Part shown: one piece after another, positions 55,551 through 64,000 of the stretch | Layout: every line of letters starts with the position of its first letter | Position numbering within the stretch: position 1 is the first letter of the stretch | Origin: Flavobacterium sp. 20NA77.7 | Lineage (GTDB): Bacteria > Bacteroidota > Bacteroidia > Flavobacteriales > Flavobacteriaceae | Direction of reading: 5' to 3' | NCBI RefSeq assembly: GCF_031326205.1 | Contig: NZ_CP133721.1 | Location: forward strand, 124,001-188,000 | Length of the DNA stretch: 64,000 nucleotides | Made by a program: the position numbers and the translations under genes | Notes under the pieces: generated by a model | The model's database searches: none | What the model was told of the DNA's origin: nothing | What the model saw: only the letters and a program-made list of their open reading frames with translations

Positions 55551-56984
55551 ATGAGCCACATTAAAATTGTTGATTTAGTAAACAACACTAAAACGTTGCA
55601 GGAAGTAACCGCTAAAGGGTGGGTGCGTACATTTAGAAATAACCAATTCATAGCGTTGAACGATGGTTCAACCATACAAAATATACAGTGTGTCGTAGAT
55701 TTTGAAAACACACCAGAAGAAATTTTAAAACGCATCACTACAGGTGCCGCTGTTTGTGTAAAAGGGACGCTAGTAGAAAGTCAAGGTGCTGGGCAAAAAG
55801 TAGAAATACAAGTATCAAAAATTGAAATTCTAGGCGACTCAGATGCCGAGAAATTTCCGATGCAACCCAAACGTCATTCGCTGGAGTTTTTAAGAGAAAA
55901 TGCCCATTTACGTGTGCGAACCAATACTTTTGCTGCTGTAATGCGTGTGCGTTCGGCATTATCATTTGCGGTGCATAGCTATTTTCAGCAAAAAGGTTTT
56001 TTCTATGTCAACACACCCATTATTACAGGTTCAGATGCAGAAGGAGCAGGCGAAATGTTTCAAGTAAGCGCCTTGCCTTTTGACAATACACCTCGTACCG
56101 AAGAGGGAAAAGTAAACTACAAAGAAGATTTTTTTGGCAAACAAACCAACTTAACCGTTTCAGGTCAGTTAGAAGCTGAAACCTATGCCATGGCATTGGG
56201 TCAGGTGTATACGTTTGGGCCGACATTTAGAGCGGAAAATTCAAACACCTCACGTCACTTAGCAGAATTTTGGATGATTGAGCCCGAAGTAGCTTTTAAT
56301 GATTTAGACGCTAACATGGATTTGGCTGAAGATTTTATTAAGTATGTGGTTAACTATGCCGTGGATAATTGTACAGATGATTTGAAATTTTTAGAGGATA
56401 GATTAGCACAAGAAGAAAAACAAAAACCACAAGCCGAGCGTAGCGAAATAACCTTGCTTGAAAAATTAAATTTTATCTTAGAAAATAACTTTAAACGTGT
56501 TTCGTACACCGAAGCTATTGATATTCTTAAAAATAGCAAACCAAATAAAAACAAAAAATTCCAATACCTTATTGAGGAATGGGGTGCCGATTTACAAAGT
56601 GAGCACGAGCGTTTCTTAGTAGAAAAACATTTTAAATGTCCGGTAATTTTATTTGATTATCCAGCAAAAATAAAAGCATTTTATATGCGTTTAAATGAAG
56701 ATGGAAAAACTGTACGTGCTATGGATATTTTATTCCCAGGCATCGGCGAAATCGTAGGAGGTTCACAAAGAGAAGAACGTTTAGACGTCTTGGTTGAAAA
56801 AATGAAGGCTCTAGGTATAGATGAAGAAGAATTATGGTGGTATTTAGACACAAGAAGATTTGGTTCGGCAGTTCACTCAGGTTTCGGATTAGGTTTTGAG
56901 CGTTTGGTATTGTTTGTTACAGGTATGACAAATATTAGAGACGTAATTCCATTCCCGAGAACACCACAAAACGCAGAATTCTAA
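55551..56984 (+). CDS. asnS: Asparaginyl-tRNA synthetase
   Basis: Class IIb synthetase of 477 residues. The N-terminal OB-fold anticodon domain includes [21 protein letters not shown]. The catalytic core has [24 protein letters not shown] (motif 1 and 2 region, written here in two parts: [13 protein letters not shown] and [10 protein letters not shown]), [22 protein letters not shown], and motif 3 [15 protein letters not shown]. The Asn-type EFWMIEPE and GSQREERLD blocks separate it from AspRS. Length and order are normal for Bacteroidota. It immediately follows the accessory segment. Confidence 0.97.
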   Translation: MSHIKIVDLVNNTKTLQEVTAKGWVRTFRNNQFIALNDGSTIQNIQCVVDFENTPEEILKRITTGAAVCVKGTLVESQGAGQKVEIQVSKIEILGDSDAEKFPMQPKRHSLEFLRENAHLRVRTNTFAAVMRVRSALSFAVHSYFQQKGFFYVNTPIITGSDAEGAGEMFQVSALPFDNTPRTEEGKVNYKEDFFGKQTNLTVSGQLEAETYAMALGQVYTFGPTFRAENSNTSRHLAEFWMIEPEVAFNDLDANMDLAEDFIKYVVNYAVDNCTDDLKFLEDRLAQEEKQKPQAERSEITLLEKLNFILENNFKRVSYTEAIDILKNSKPNKNKKFQYLIEEWGADLQSEHERFLVEKHFKCPVILFDYPAKIKAFYMRLNEDGKTVRAMDILFPGIGEIVGGSQREERLDVLVEKMKALGIDEEELWWYLDTRRFGSAVHSGFGLGFERLVLFVTGMTNIRDVIPFPRTPQNAEF

Positions 56985-56993
56985 AAAATAGTT

Positions 56994-57040
56994 GTTTCAA
57001 GTTTCAGGTTGTCTTTGTTAAGCAACTTGAAACCTGAAAC
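56994..57040. repeat. 17-bp imperfect inverted repeat after asnS
   Basis: GTTTCAAGTTTCAGGTT (56994-57010) and AACTTGAAACCTGAAAC (57024-57040) pair over 15 of 17 positions plus one G-U. The family also occurs at 39878-39934. It could serve as a terminator-like hairpin for asnS, though no T run follows. Confidence 0.75.
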
Positions 57041-57104
57041 AAAACAAAATTAGAATTTGAAAATTTAAAATTCAACTTAAAACCAGATAAAGGTAGAAGC
57101 TTGA

Positions 57105-57146
57105 CTTTCGACTAGAAAAACTTTCGACTTTCGACTAGAAAAACTT
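57105..57146. repeat. Direct repeat of 19 bp with TTTCGAC heptads before rpoN
   Basis: The 19-bp sequence CTTTCGACTAGAAAAACTT occurs at 57105-57123 and 57128-57146 (23-bp period) and contains TTTCGAC heptads like those of the element inside leuS (40865-40936). It lies in the rpoN leader. Confidence 0.7.
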
Positions 57147-57158
57147 GAAACAAAAATA

Positions 57159-58625
57159 ATGTTAAAACACAGTTTACAGTTTAAATTATCTCAAAAATTA
57201 TCTCCTCAACAAATACAGTTGATGAAGTTAATTCAATTGCCGCTACAAGCTTTTGAGCAACGCTTGCAAGAAGAGTTAGTTGAAAACCCAGCGCTTGAAG
57301 GCGGTATGGACGAGCAAGTAGATTCTTTTGATGAGTATGATAATACGGATGCTGATAACTATGACGACTATGATAACGACCATATCGATACAGGCGATAT
57401 TAACATTGACGAGTATTTAAGCAATGATGAAACACCCGATTATAAATACCAAACCAATAATTATAGCGATGATGATGAAGATAAATCCTTACCCATTGCT
57501 GCGCAAATCAGTTTTCATCAAGATTTAGTAAACCAACTCAATACGTTTATCTTGTCTGATGAAGACAGAGAAATCGCCGAATTTTTAGTGGGAAGTATTG
57601 AAGATTCGGGATACATTAGAAGAAGCATTCAAGACATCGTTGATGATATGGCGTTTACTCAAGGAATTTATACGGATGAAAAAGCAGTGGAACGCGTACT
57701 TCAAATTGTACAACAGCTCGAACCTTCTGGTGTAGGGGCAAGAGATTTGCAAGAATGTTTACTGATTCAATTGAAGCATAAAACACCAACCGATTCCATT
57801 CAATTAGCAGCGCTAATTATAGAAAAACAATTTGAAGCATTTACCAAAAAGCATTATGACAAATTGCTTCAAAAATTTGATATTTCAAAAGACCAATTAA
57901 AAAAAGCCATTGACGAAATAGAAAAGCTAAATCCAAAACCAGGAGGAAGTTTTGACAGCAGTAGTAGAACGGTTGAGCATATTGTCCCAGATTTTACTAT
58001 AAAAGTAGTAGATGGCAAATTAGAGTTGTATTTGAATGCTAGAAACGCTCCTGAATTGCATGTTTCAAAGGAATATCAAGACATGCTTCAAACGTATAAA
58101 GATACTGGAGATAAATCAGCTTCGCAGAAAGATGCGGTACAGTTTATTAAGCAAAAATTGGATTCGGCAAAATGGTTCATTGATGCCATTAAACAACGTC
58201 AGGAAACCTTATTGGTTACCATGAATGCCATCATGCATTTTCAATATGATTATTTTTTAGATGGTGAAGAAGCCCGTTTGAAACCCATGATTTTGAAAGA
58301 TATCGCAGATAAAGTGGGCTTAGATATTTCAACAGTTTCTCGTGTAGCAAATAGTAAATACGTAGATACGCCGTATGGCACAAAATTGATTAAAGAATTC
58401 TTTAGTGAGGCCATGAAAAACGATCAAGGCGAAGATGTATCTACAATCGAAATTAAAAAAATTCTTGAAACAGTTATTGCTGAAGAAGATAAAAGCAAAC
58501 CACTTCCCGATGAAGATTTGGCACAAATTTTAAAAGAAAAAGGATATCCTATTGCCAGACGTACCATAGCCAAGTATAGAGAACAGTTAGATATTCCCGT
58601 GGCACGTTTACGAAAAAAAATATAG
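57159..58625 (+). CDS. rpoN: RNA polymerase sigma-54 factor
   Basis: Protein of 488 residues. The Gln-rich N-terminal activator-contact region (QFKLSQKLSPQQIQLMKLIQLP) is followed by an acidic Asp/Asn-rich stretch (about 50-115), the core-binding region, a DNA-binding HTH region (GLDISTVSRVANSKYVDTPYG) and the C-terminal RpoN box ARRTIAKYRE (466-475). It directs transcription from -24/-12 promoters with enhancer-binding ATPases. The leader contains two repeat elements. It is followed 3 bp later by a membrane-protein gene. Confidence 0.97.
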   Translation: MLKHSLQFKLSQKLSPQQIQLMKLIQLPLQAFEQRLQEELVENPALEGGMDEQVDSFDEYDNTDADNYDDYDNDHIDTGDINIDEYLSNDETPDYKYQTNNYSDDDEDKSLPIAAQISFHQDLVNQLNTFILSDEDREIAEFLVGSIEDSGYIRRSIQDIVDDMAFTQGIYTDEKAVERVLQIVQQLEPSGVGARDLQECLLIQLKHKTPTDSIQLAALIIEKQFEAFTKKHYDKLLQKFDISKDQLKKAIDEIEKLNPKPGGSFDSSSRTVEHIVPDFTIKVVDGKLELYLNARNAPELHVSKEYQDMLQTYKDTGDKSASQKDAVQFIKQKLDSAKWFIDAIKQRQETLLVTMNAIMHFQYDYFLDGEEARLKPMILKDIADKVGLDISTVSRVANSKYVDTPYGTKLIKEFFSEAMKNDQGEDVSTIEIKKILETVIAEEDKSKPLPDEDLAQILKEKGYPIARRTIAKYREQLDIPVARLRKKI

Positions 58626-58628
58626 CAA

Positions 58629-59243
58629 TTGTTACAGCCGAAACATTTTTTAGTACCCTTTTCCTATGTTTTTCACCCTATTTTTAGTTCTATATATGGG
58701 GCACTTTTCTTTTTTCTTTTCACAAGTACTTTTTCGCATACGCTTGCTTTTTATGTGACCTTTCTACAAATTTGTGTTTATATGGTAGTTTTACCGCTAT
58801 TGTTTTATGCTATTTTACGAACAACAAAAGCCATACATTCTTTTACCGAAGCCAGTTTACAAGAACGAAAAAAGCCAATTTTTATACAATTGGTATTGTT
58901 TTATGCCTTAGTTAATTTTGGCATTGTAAAACAAACATTCCCTGAACTCCATTTGTTTTTTATAGGTGGTTTTGTGAGTACGTTTTTAGTACTGGCGGTA
59001 ACAACATTTGGGTATAAAGCAAGTCTTCACATGATAGGAATTGCTTCATTGTTTCAGTTTGTACTTATGTTTTCTAGTTATTTTAATCTTGATACTACGT
59101 ACACGGTAGCGTTTCTTATGATTTGCATGGGCTGTGTCGCTTCGTCTAGATTATATCTAAAATCGCACACACCTCTTGAATTAATTGTAGGAATGCTAAT
59201 TGGAATCGTGCCCCAATATTTAGTTTGGTTTTACAGAATATAA
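58629..59243 (+). CDS. Multi-pass membrane protein with PAP2-like C-terminal motif
   Basis: Protein of 204 residues with about six hydrophobic helices. The start must be the TTG at 58629 because the first in-frame ATG lies well inside the second helix. Near the C-terminus VASSRLYLKSHTPLELIVG fits the SRx5H part of the PAP2 phosphatase motif (final Asp replaced by Glu), but the KxxxxxxRP and PSGH motifs are not evident. It could therefore be a diverged phosphatase or a non-catalytic relative. It is probably co-transcribed with rpoN, and its stop overlaps the converging gene by 13 bp. Confidence 0.7.
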   Translation: MLQPKHFLVPFSYVFHPIFSSIYGALFFFLFTSTFSHTLAFYVTFLQICVYMVVLPLLFYAILRTTKAIHSFTEASLQERKKPIFIQLVLFYALVNFGIVKQTFPELHLFFIGGFVSTFLVLAVTTFGYKASLHMIGIASLFQFVLMFSSYFNLDTTYTVAFLMICMGCVASSRLYLKSHTPLELIVGMLIGIVPQYLVWFYRI

Positions 59244-59917
59244 AACTGAAAACCAAGATTAAACGAATTCATTTTTAGGGGTTCGTCTACAAGGGTTGCA
59301 TTTTTAAATATTGGTTTTAGCGCATAGTAAGCGTAAATATTAATGGTATTGTATCCCATTGTAATATAGGGCCCTACGATAACTTTATTCAAATCGGGAT
59401 TGTTTTTAAAGGTATATTTTTCAGTAAAAGTATCAAAAGAAGACTTACTGCCTACTAAATAACTTATTTTAAAACCGGTATAAATGCGCCAAAATTTATG
59501 TGATTCGGGTGTTGAATTTCGCCATCTCACTTCAAGAGGCAATTCTAGATAATGCAATACTAATTTATTATTTGTATTTTCTCCAATATATGAATAATAG
59601 GTAGCGTCTAAAGCGTCAAAATATTCTATTTGTATGTTTTGTTTTAAATTATTATACGAATAGCCTAGTCCAGTAGCAATTGCCCACGTTCTTTTTTTGT
59701 TTAGCGGCATATCTCTTAAAAAGCCAAAAGTGATACCAGAGGAAAAACCATTTTGAGCAAAATCGGAAGGGGTATTTTTGACTAAATTATAACTCAAAGA
59801 AGCATAAAATTGATCTTCTCTGTATAGCGAATCTATGACAGAAACTGTTTTTTCTACTGGAGTTTGTTGTGCCAATAGAAATAAAGGAAAAAGTAAAAAG
59901 AAATGAATTTTCTTCAT
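59231..59917 (-). CDS. Exported outer-membrane beta-barrel protein
   Basis: The start is ATG 59917 (signal peptide MKKIHFFLLFPLFLLAQ); the longer frame to 60007 is rejected because it runs through a tRNA gene. The mature part (about 210 aa) alternates strand-like stretches (FYASLSYNLVK, WAIATGLGYSYNNL, LHYLELPLEVRWRN, YITMGYNTINIYAYYALK) and ends in an aromatic C-terminal residue set (FNLGFQFYIL), typical for barrels of the PorT-like/OmpA-barrel group. It is not the T9SS PorT itself as far as I can see. The tRNA lies 17 bp upstream. Confidence 0.75.
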   Translation of the reverse strand: MKKIHFFLLFPLFLLAQQTPVEKTVSVIDSLYREDQFYASLSYNLVKNTPSDFAQNGFSSGITFGFLRDMPLNKKRTWAIATGLGYSYNNLKQNIQIEYFDALDATYYSYIGENTNNKLVLHYLELPLEVRWRNSTPESHKFWRIYTGFKISYLVGSKSSFDTFTEKYTFKNNPDLNKVIVGPYITMGYNTINIYAYYALKPIFKNATLVDEPLKMNSFNLGFQFYIL

Positions 59918-59933
59918 GATTATACTTATTTTG

Positions 59934-60021
59934 CAGAGAGGAAGGGATTCGAACCCTCGATGCCCTTTTGGAGCATACACACTTTCCAGGCGTGCGCCTT
60001 CGACCACTCGGCCACCTCTCT
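59934..60021 (-). tRNA. tRNA-Ser (GGA anticodon)
   Basis: On the minus strand an 88-nt cloverleaf is visible: acceptor AGAGAGG pairs with CCTCTCT, D arm with TGGCCGAGTGG, anticodon loop CTGGAAA giving GGA (complement of 59985-59987), a long variable arm typical for Ser, T arm with GGTTCGAATCC, and discriminator G. CCA is not encoded. The 5' end overlaps the ansA stop codon by 2 nt. Confidence 0.97.
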
Positions 60022-61066
60022 AGTTAATTTCGCTTATTTCGCCTCTTAATGAGGTTTCAAAAACGGTTTTAAATTCTTGTTTTTCAATATTTTGACCCAA
60101 CAAATACATTAATTTTGTAATAGCTGCTTCTGTGGTAATATCTCCCCCTGAAATCAACCCGAGTTCTTTTAATTTGGTACTCGTTTCATAAGTTCCCATA
60201 ATAACACTTCCTCCACTGCATTGGGTAACATTCACAATATATAACCCTTTGTCAATCGCCTGCTTCAATTCGTTGATAAACCAATCGTGTAAAGGTGCAT
60301 TTCCTGCGCCATAGGTTTCTAATACCACACCTCGTAAATCAGGTATTTGCAATACAGAACGCACAACGTGTTGATTAATACCTGGGAAAAGTTTTAAAAT
60401 AAACACATGATCATCAAAGGATTTATTGACTTTTAAAGGTAAGGATTTTTCACCAACAAACAACGCTTCTTGATTGACTTTTAAATGCACCCCTGATTCT
60501 GCTAATTCTGGAAAATTAGGTGAGGTAAAAGCATTAAAATGTTCGGCGCTAATTTTGGTTGTTCGGTTGCCTCTATATAATTTATATTCAAAATATAAAC
60601 ACACTTCTTTGATGATGGGTTTCCCATTTTCTTGCAACGATGCAACTTGAATAGCTGTTATTAAGTTTTCTTTTGCATCGGTGCGTAAATCGCCTATAGG
60701 GAGTTGAGAGCCTGTAAATACAACGGGTTTTTCTAGATTTTCTAGCATAAAACTCAACGCAGAGGCACTGTAAGACATCGTATCTGAACCATGAAGTATG
60801 ACAAATCCATCATATTTTGTATACTGGGAGGCAATTATTTCGGCCATTTTTTCCCAATCTTCAATTTGCATAGTTGAAGAATCAATAGGATGTTCAAATG
60901 AAACGGTTTCAATACTACAATCTAGTAATTTTAATTCAGGAATACCTTTTACTAATTGGTTAAAATCAAAAGCTTTCAACGCACCCGTGTCAGCATCTTT
61001 CACCATTCCGATGGTGCCGCCTGTGTAAATTAACAATATGGCTGGTTTTTGCTTAGACAGGTTCAA
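60020..61066 (-). CDS. ansA: Type I L-asparaginase, TTG start
   Basis: Hydrolyses asparagine to aspartate and ammonia; no signal peptide, so cytoplasmic. Motifs: ILLIYTGGTIGMV (catalytic Thr at about 18), GFVILHGSDTMSYSASALSF, VVFTGSQLPIGDLRTDAKEN, and TQCSGGSV. The start is TTG 61066: no in-frame ATG precedes the motif and a stop lies upstream. The TTG lies inside the acyltransferase gene (14-bp overlap), so translation is probably coupled. The 348-residue length is normal. The stop overlaps the tRNA-Ser 5' end. Confidence 0.93.
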   Translation of the reverse strand: MNLSKQKPAILLIYTGGTIGMVKDADTGALKAFDFNQLVKGIPELKLLDCSIETVSFEHPIDSSTMQIEDWEKMAEIIASQYTKYDGFVILHGSDTMSYSASALSFMLENLEKPVVFTGSQLPIGDLRTDAKENLITAIQVASLQENGKPIIKEVCLYFEYKLYRGNRTTKISAEHFNAFTSPNFPELAESGVHLKVNQEALFVGEKSLPLKVNKSFDDHVFILKLFPGINQHVVRSVLQIPDLRGVVLETYGAGNAPLHDWFINELKQAIDKGLYIVNVTQCSGGSVIMGTYETSTKLKELGLISGGDITTEAAITKLMYLLGQNIEKQEFKTVFETSLRGEISEIN

Positions 61067-62195
61067 TGGTAGTATATTTTAATTTATTGATAACCGGATT
61101 GGCATACATAGCTAAAAAACTCTCTTTTTGTTTAGCATCATCTGCATTGATTCGCAGTTCTAAACGACGCTCAAACAATTGTTTTTCTTTTTCCGTGTAT
61201 TTTGAGCTATAGATTGAGGTAGCATGCAACAAATCATAGGCAATAAAATTGGTAGGCCAAAGTTTGTAGGATTGCAAGATAGAATCGTCAATTACTTGTG
61301 CTAGGGCTTGTATTTGCTTGTTGGCATTATCTGTCGCTGCTTTTATAGTGTCAATTTCATGATTAAGGCAATCGCCCACATGAATGTGAATGCGTTTTTT
61401 TTGTCCAATAATACCACTTAATAGCGTAATAAAATCTTCGTTTTTTTCCTTAATATAAATTTGATCGTTTGCTTCTGCCATGAGTTGAGGCATTTTCAAA
61501 GCGTCTGTGGGATCATATTCATAGGAAATAGAAACAGGAATCAACTTAATTTTTTTGAAAAAATCCATCGTATTTGCTTCGTCAGAAGCCATTGCTATCA
61601 TTTTTAAAACACCTTGGTGTGTAGCGTCATTGCCGTCTTTGGTTCTTCCTTCTCGCTGCGCAATCCATACCGAACGATTTTCACGAGAAATTAAATGATA
61701 CATATATTCGGCAAGTAATTTTGAACTTTGTAATAACTCACGAGGCGGTAAATTACGTTGCACTAAAAAATTCCTATTTAATTTAGATAATTTAAGTAGA
61801 AAATCCTTTTTTACTAAATTATCTCCAATAGCCGACGCAGTCATTACCAAACCATGATCAAATAAACACACATTTAATAAGGAAGTGTCTAATATAATAT
61901 CACGGTGATTAGAAATAAAAAAATAAGCAGTATTTGGCTCTAGTTTTTCAAATCCAGAAGTTGTTAATCCATCAGAGGTTGTTTCAATGATTTTTTTAAC
62001 CGCCTGATACGCAAAATTGATTTGAAAATCTCTAATGGAGTGTGTACGAAGCAGTTGCTCTTTCCAAATAGATTCCTCTACATCTGGATAAGCAAATTGC
62101 ATCATCGCTTTCATCATTGGATGCTGTATGGCTTCGCGTAAAGCACCATTTACTTCAGCATCATAATAAGGACGTATTTTATCAAATTTGGACAT
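61053..62195 (-). CDS. Glycerol-3-phosphate/1-acylglycerol-3-phosphate acyltransferase-like protein
   Basis: Protein of 380 residues. The acyltransferase block is AYFFISNHRDIILDTSLLNV (about residues 110-129), followed by FLVQRNLPPRELLQSSK and SVWIAQREGRTKDGND, which match the motif I to III order of PlsC/GPAT-like enzymes, here with His and Asp five residues apart. It would acylate glycerophosphates for membrane lipids at the inner membrane. Upstream of ansA in a likely operon with tatD and the LuxE-like gene on the same strand. Confidence 0.82.
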   Translation of the reverse strand: MSKFDKIRPYYDAEVNGALREAIQHPMMKAMMQFAYPDVEESIWKEQLLRTHSIRDFQINFAYQAVKKIIETTSDGLTTSGFEKLEPNTAYFFISNHRDIILDTSLLNVCLFDHGLVMTASAIGDNLVKKDFLLKLSKLNRNFLVQRNLPPRELLQSSKLLAEYMYHLISRENRSVWIAQREGRTKDGNDATHQGVLKMIAMASDEANTMDFFKKIKLIPVSISYEYDPTDALKMPQLMAEANDQIYIKEKNEDFITLLSGIIGQKKRIHIHVGDCLNHEIDTIKAATDNANKQIQALAQVIDDSILQSYKLWPTNFIAYDLLHATSIYSSKYTEKEKQLFERRLELRINADDAKQKESFLAMYANPVINKLKYTTIEPV

Positions 62196-62253
62196 GCTCT
62201 ATTTTCTACATTACAAAAAAACAAAAAAAAAGGGAAATAGCAATTATTTTCTG

Positions 62254-63021
62254 CTAAAATCCGAACACTTCTTTTGAATTTTCTGTAGTGATGCGAGCAA
62301 TTTCTTCTACAGGAAGTTGATATAGAGTAGCTAATTTTTCGGCAATTAGAGTAATATAACTGCTTTCATTTCTTTTTCCTCTGTGCGGGACTGGGGCTAA
62401 ATAGGGAGCGTCTGTTTCTAATACAATATGTTCTAACGGAATTTCGTGTAAAAACTGATCTATTTTGCCGTTTTTAAAAGTGGCTACACCGCCAATTCCT
62501 AATTTCATACCACAAGCTATAGCACGCAAAGCCTGATTTTTATCTCCCGTAAAACAATGAAAAATTCCAACTAAATCAGGGCCTTTTTCTTGTTCCAATA
62601 TTTCAAAAATTTCATCAAAAGCGTCTCTGCAATGGATATTTATGGGTAACTTGTATTTTTTGGCCAATTGAATTTGGTGTTGAAATACCAATTGTTGTTC
62701 TTTTAAATAGGTTTTATCCCAATACAAATCAATGCCAATTTCGCCAATGGCTGCAAATGTTCGAGCAGCGAGTTCTTTTTCAACATGTGCTAATTCTTCT
62801 TGATAATTTTCTTTTACATAGCAAGGATGCAATCCCATCATTAAAAAAACATGTTGAGGATATTGGTTTTCCAAGGCATACATGTGCGAGGTATAACTAC
62901 TGTCAATGGAAGGCACAAATAGTCTGCTGACGCCTTGGCGAATAGCGCGTGAAATCATTTCGTCTCTATCGTCATTAAATTCTTCTGAATATAAGTGCGT
63001 ATGTGTGTCTGTAAATTGCAT
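62254..63021 (-). CDS. tatD: TatD family metal-dependent DNase
   Basis: Protein of 255 residues with the amidohydrolase-type metal motifs: FTDTHTHLY (His7 and His9), IGEIGIDLYWD (Glu ligand), INIHCRDAF, GIFHCFTGD, and VLETDAPYLAP. TatD proteins are 3'-5' exonucleases acting on DNA repair and RNA turnover. Length is normal. It lies 8 bp after the LuxE-like gene, consistent with an operon. Confidence 0.96.
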   Translation of the reverse strand: MQFTDTHTHLYSEEFNDDRDEMISRAIRQGVSRLFVPSIDSSYTSHMYALENQYPQHVFLMMGLHPCYVKENYQEELAHVEKELAARTFAAIGEIGIDLYWDKTYLKEQQLVFQHQIQLAKKYKLPINIHCRDAFDEIFEILEQEKGPDLVGIFHCFTGDKNQALRAIACGMKLGIGGVATFKNGKIDQFLHEIPLEHIVLETDAPYLAPVPHRGKRNESSYITLIAEKLATLYQLPVEEIARITTENSKEVFGF

Positions 63022-63029
63022 ACTATCGT

Positions 63030-64000
63030 TTATTCAATTAATAAATTACAGCCTCTAATGTCGCTGTTGTCAAATCTGCCTAATACCTCAAAGGTTTGAT
63101 TGGTATATTTTTTTCCAAGGTCTTGTGTGGCAATAAAGGAACACGAATTTAGGTTTGCTAAATCAATCACATTAATTCCTCCCGTTTTTCCATATCCTTC
63201 ATAACTTAATGCGTCTTCAGTGTCTCGTATCAAAACGTCCATCCACAGGGGGCATTCAAAAATACCATTTCCTAGTGAATAGGCTTGTGAAAGGAGTTCC
63301 GTCATGCCATATTCTGAATGGATGCACTGCACGCCAAATCCTTCACATAGTTTTTGGTGTAATTCTTCTCTAATTAATTCTTTGCGTTTTCCTTTCATGC
63401 CTCCTGTCTCCATTACGATTAAAGATTTTCCTATTTCATGAAGAGGGAATGAATGCAATGTTGCATATTCAATTAAGTCCAATAGAGCATAGCTAACTCC
63501 AATAAGAATAACATTTTGTCCTTCTTTATTTAGTTTTTCAATTTTTTGTAAAAGGTCATTATAATTATTCAAATAAAATCCTGAATCTTCATGGTTGCTA
63601 CTTTGAATTAAATCTTCAACCATATAAATTAAAGATGAGCCCTCTCGTTCTAAATAAGAAGGCAAAAGTGCTAATACACAATAATTTTCAATAGTTCCAT
63701 AAAAGTTTGAAAAACCTAAGCGATAACTCATTTCATACCAACTCACATCTGTTACTAAATGTTTGCTAGGTTGCATGCCTGTTGTGCCGCTGCTCGTAAA
63801 AATCTGTTGTACGGGCGCGTTTGAACTTAATATGGTATGACTTTTAAAAAATTGTATCGGTAAAAAAGGGATATCTAGTACGCGTTTTACATGCGCAGGT
63901 GTTTTTTTTAAATGAGTACAAAAAGAATGGTACACTAAATTGTTTTCGTATTGGTAACGAAAAATTTTCAGTGTCATTTTTTCAAATTCTTTTTTTGAAG
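63030..64000 (-). CDS. LuxE-like acyl-protein synthetase, 5' end outside window
   Basis: The frame is open past ATG 63977 to the window edge (visible upstream residues SKKEFEK), and relatives carry residues there, so the true start lies outside. The visible part has the ANL-type motif IFTSSGTTGMQPSKHLV, LLPSYLEREGSSLIYM, SLIVMETGGMKGKRKELIREEL and EYGMTELLSQAYS, which fit the LuxE/acyl-protein synthetase family that activates acyl groups as adenylates. In Bacteroidota these genes are widespread and unconnected with light production; the substrate is unknown. Confidence 0.85.
   Translation of the reverse strand, partial: SKKEFEKMTLKIFRYQYENNLVYHSFCTHLKKTPAHVKRVLDIPFLPIQFFKSHTILSSNAPVQQIFTSSGTTGMQPSKHLVTDVSWYEMSYRLGFSNFYGTIENYCVLALLPSYLEREGSSLIYMVEDLIQSSNHEDSGFYLNNYNDLLQKIEKLNKEGQNVILIGVSYALLDLIEYATLHSFPLHEIGKSLIVMETGGMKGKRKELIREELHQKLCEGFGVQCIHSEYGMTELLSQAYSLGNGIFECPLWMDVLIRDTEDALSYEGYGKTGGINVIDLANLNSCSFIATQDLGKKYTNQTFEVLGRFDNSDIRGCNLLIE

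Noticed and set aside
59918..60007. N-terminal 30-residue extension of the outer-membrane protein
   Set aside because: It runs through the tRNA-Ser gene, and a clean signal peptide starts at 59917.

Overview
The window comes from a Bacteroidota genome, most likely family Flavobacteriaceae and close to Flavobacterium. The evidence is a low-GC chromosome, promoters with the TAnnTTTG -7 element instead of sigma70 -10 boxes, little Shine-Dalgarno signal, secreted proteins whose signal peptides end in AQ, a type IX secretion (T9SS) cargo protein paired with a PorP/SprF partner, and housekeeping genes of flavobacterial type. All family names below come from reading the sequence; no database search was run.

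Positions 1-16731 hold a regulator truncated by the window edge (membrane-anchored, LuxR-type HTH), followed by a tightly packed operon of about 15 kb encoding ten exported proteins. They combine phage-tail-fibre-like repeats, a tail-collar domain, an S74 intramolecular chaperone, and lectin-like domains (PA14, fibrinogen-related, C-type lectin, discoidin-like). No capsid, terminase or integrase gene is present. This looks like a chromosomal cell-surface fibre or adhesin locus, and it is the first candidate for an undescribed system. Positions 16872-30411 encode a 4212-residue T9SS type B adhesin and its PorP/SprF partner. Both transcription units carry the same upstream arrangement, AAAATGTGTA, then 29 bp, then TAnnTTTG, which suggests shared control.

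Positions 30459-51877 are ordinary core genes: recX, pyrH-frr, a thioredoxin-like gene, the ftsX-DUF3098-uppP-truB-YiiX operon, a WG-repeat/YwqK-repeat exported pair, leuS, a zinc metallopeptidase, a saccharopine dehydrogenase-like gene, DUF423, pckA, hemD-DUF4271, a Dpm1-like glycosyltransferase, dihydroorotase and a DUF4296 lipoprotein. leuS is unusual in two ways: an in-frame repeat element in its editing region, and a segment of about 19% GC replacing the domain before KMSKS.

Positions 51879-55434 are accessory. After an epimerase gene come two copies of a dispersed repeat, then an AT-rich two-gene unit (DUF262 protein plus a HEPN protein with an Rx4H motif) and a small orphan gene. This is the second candidate: a likely defence or toxin-antitoxin module.

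Positions 55551-64000 return to core genes: asnS, rpoN, a PAP2-like membrane protein, an outer-membrane barrel protein, tRNA-Ser(GGA), ansA, an acyltransferase, tatD, and a LuxE-like acyl-protein synthetase that runs off the right edge.
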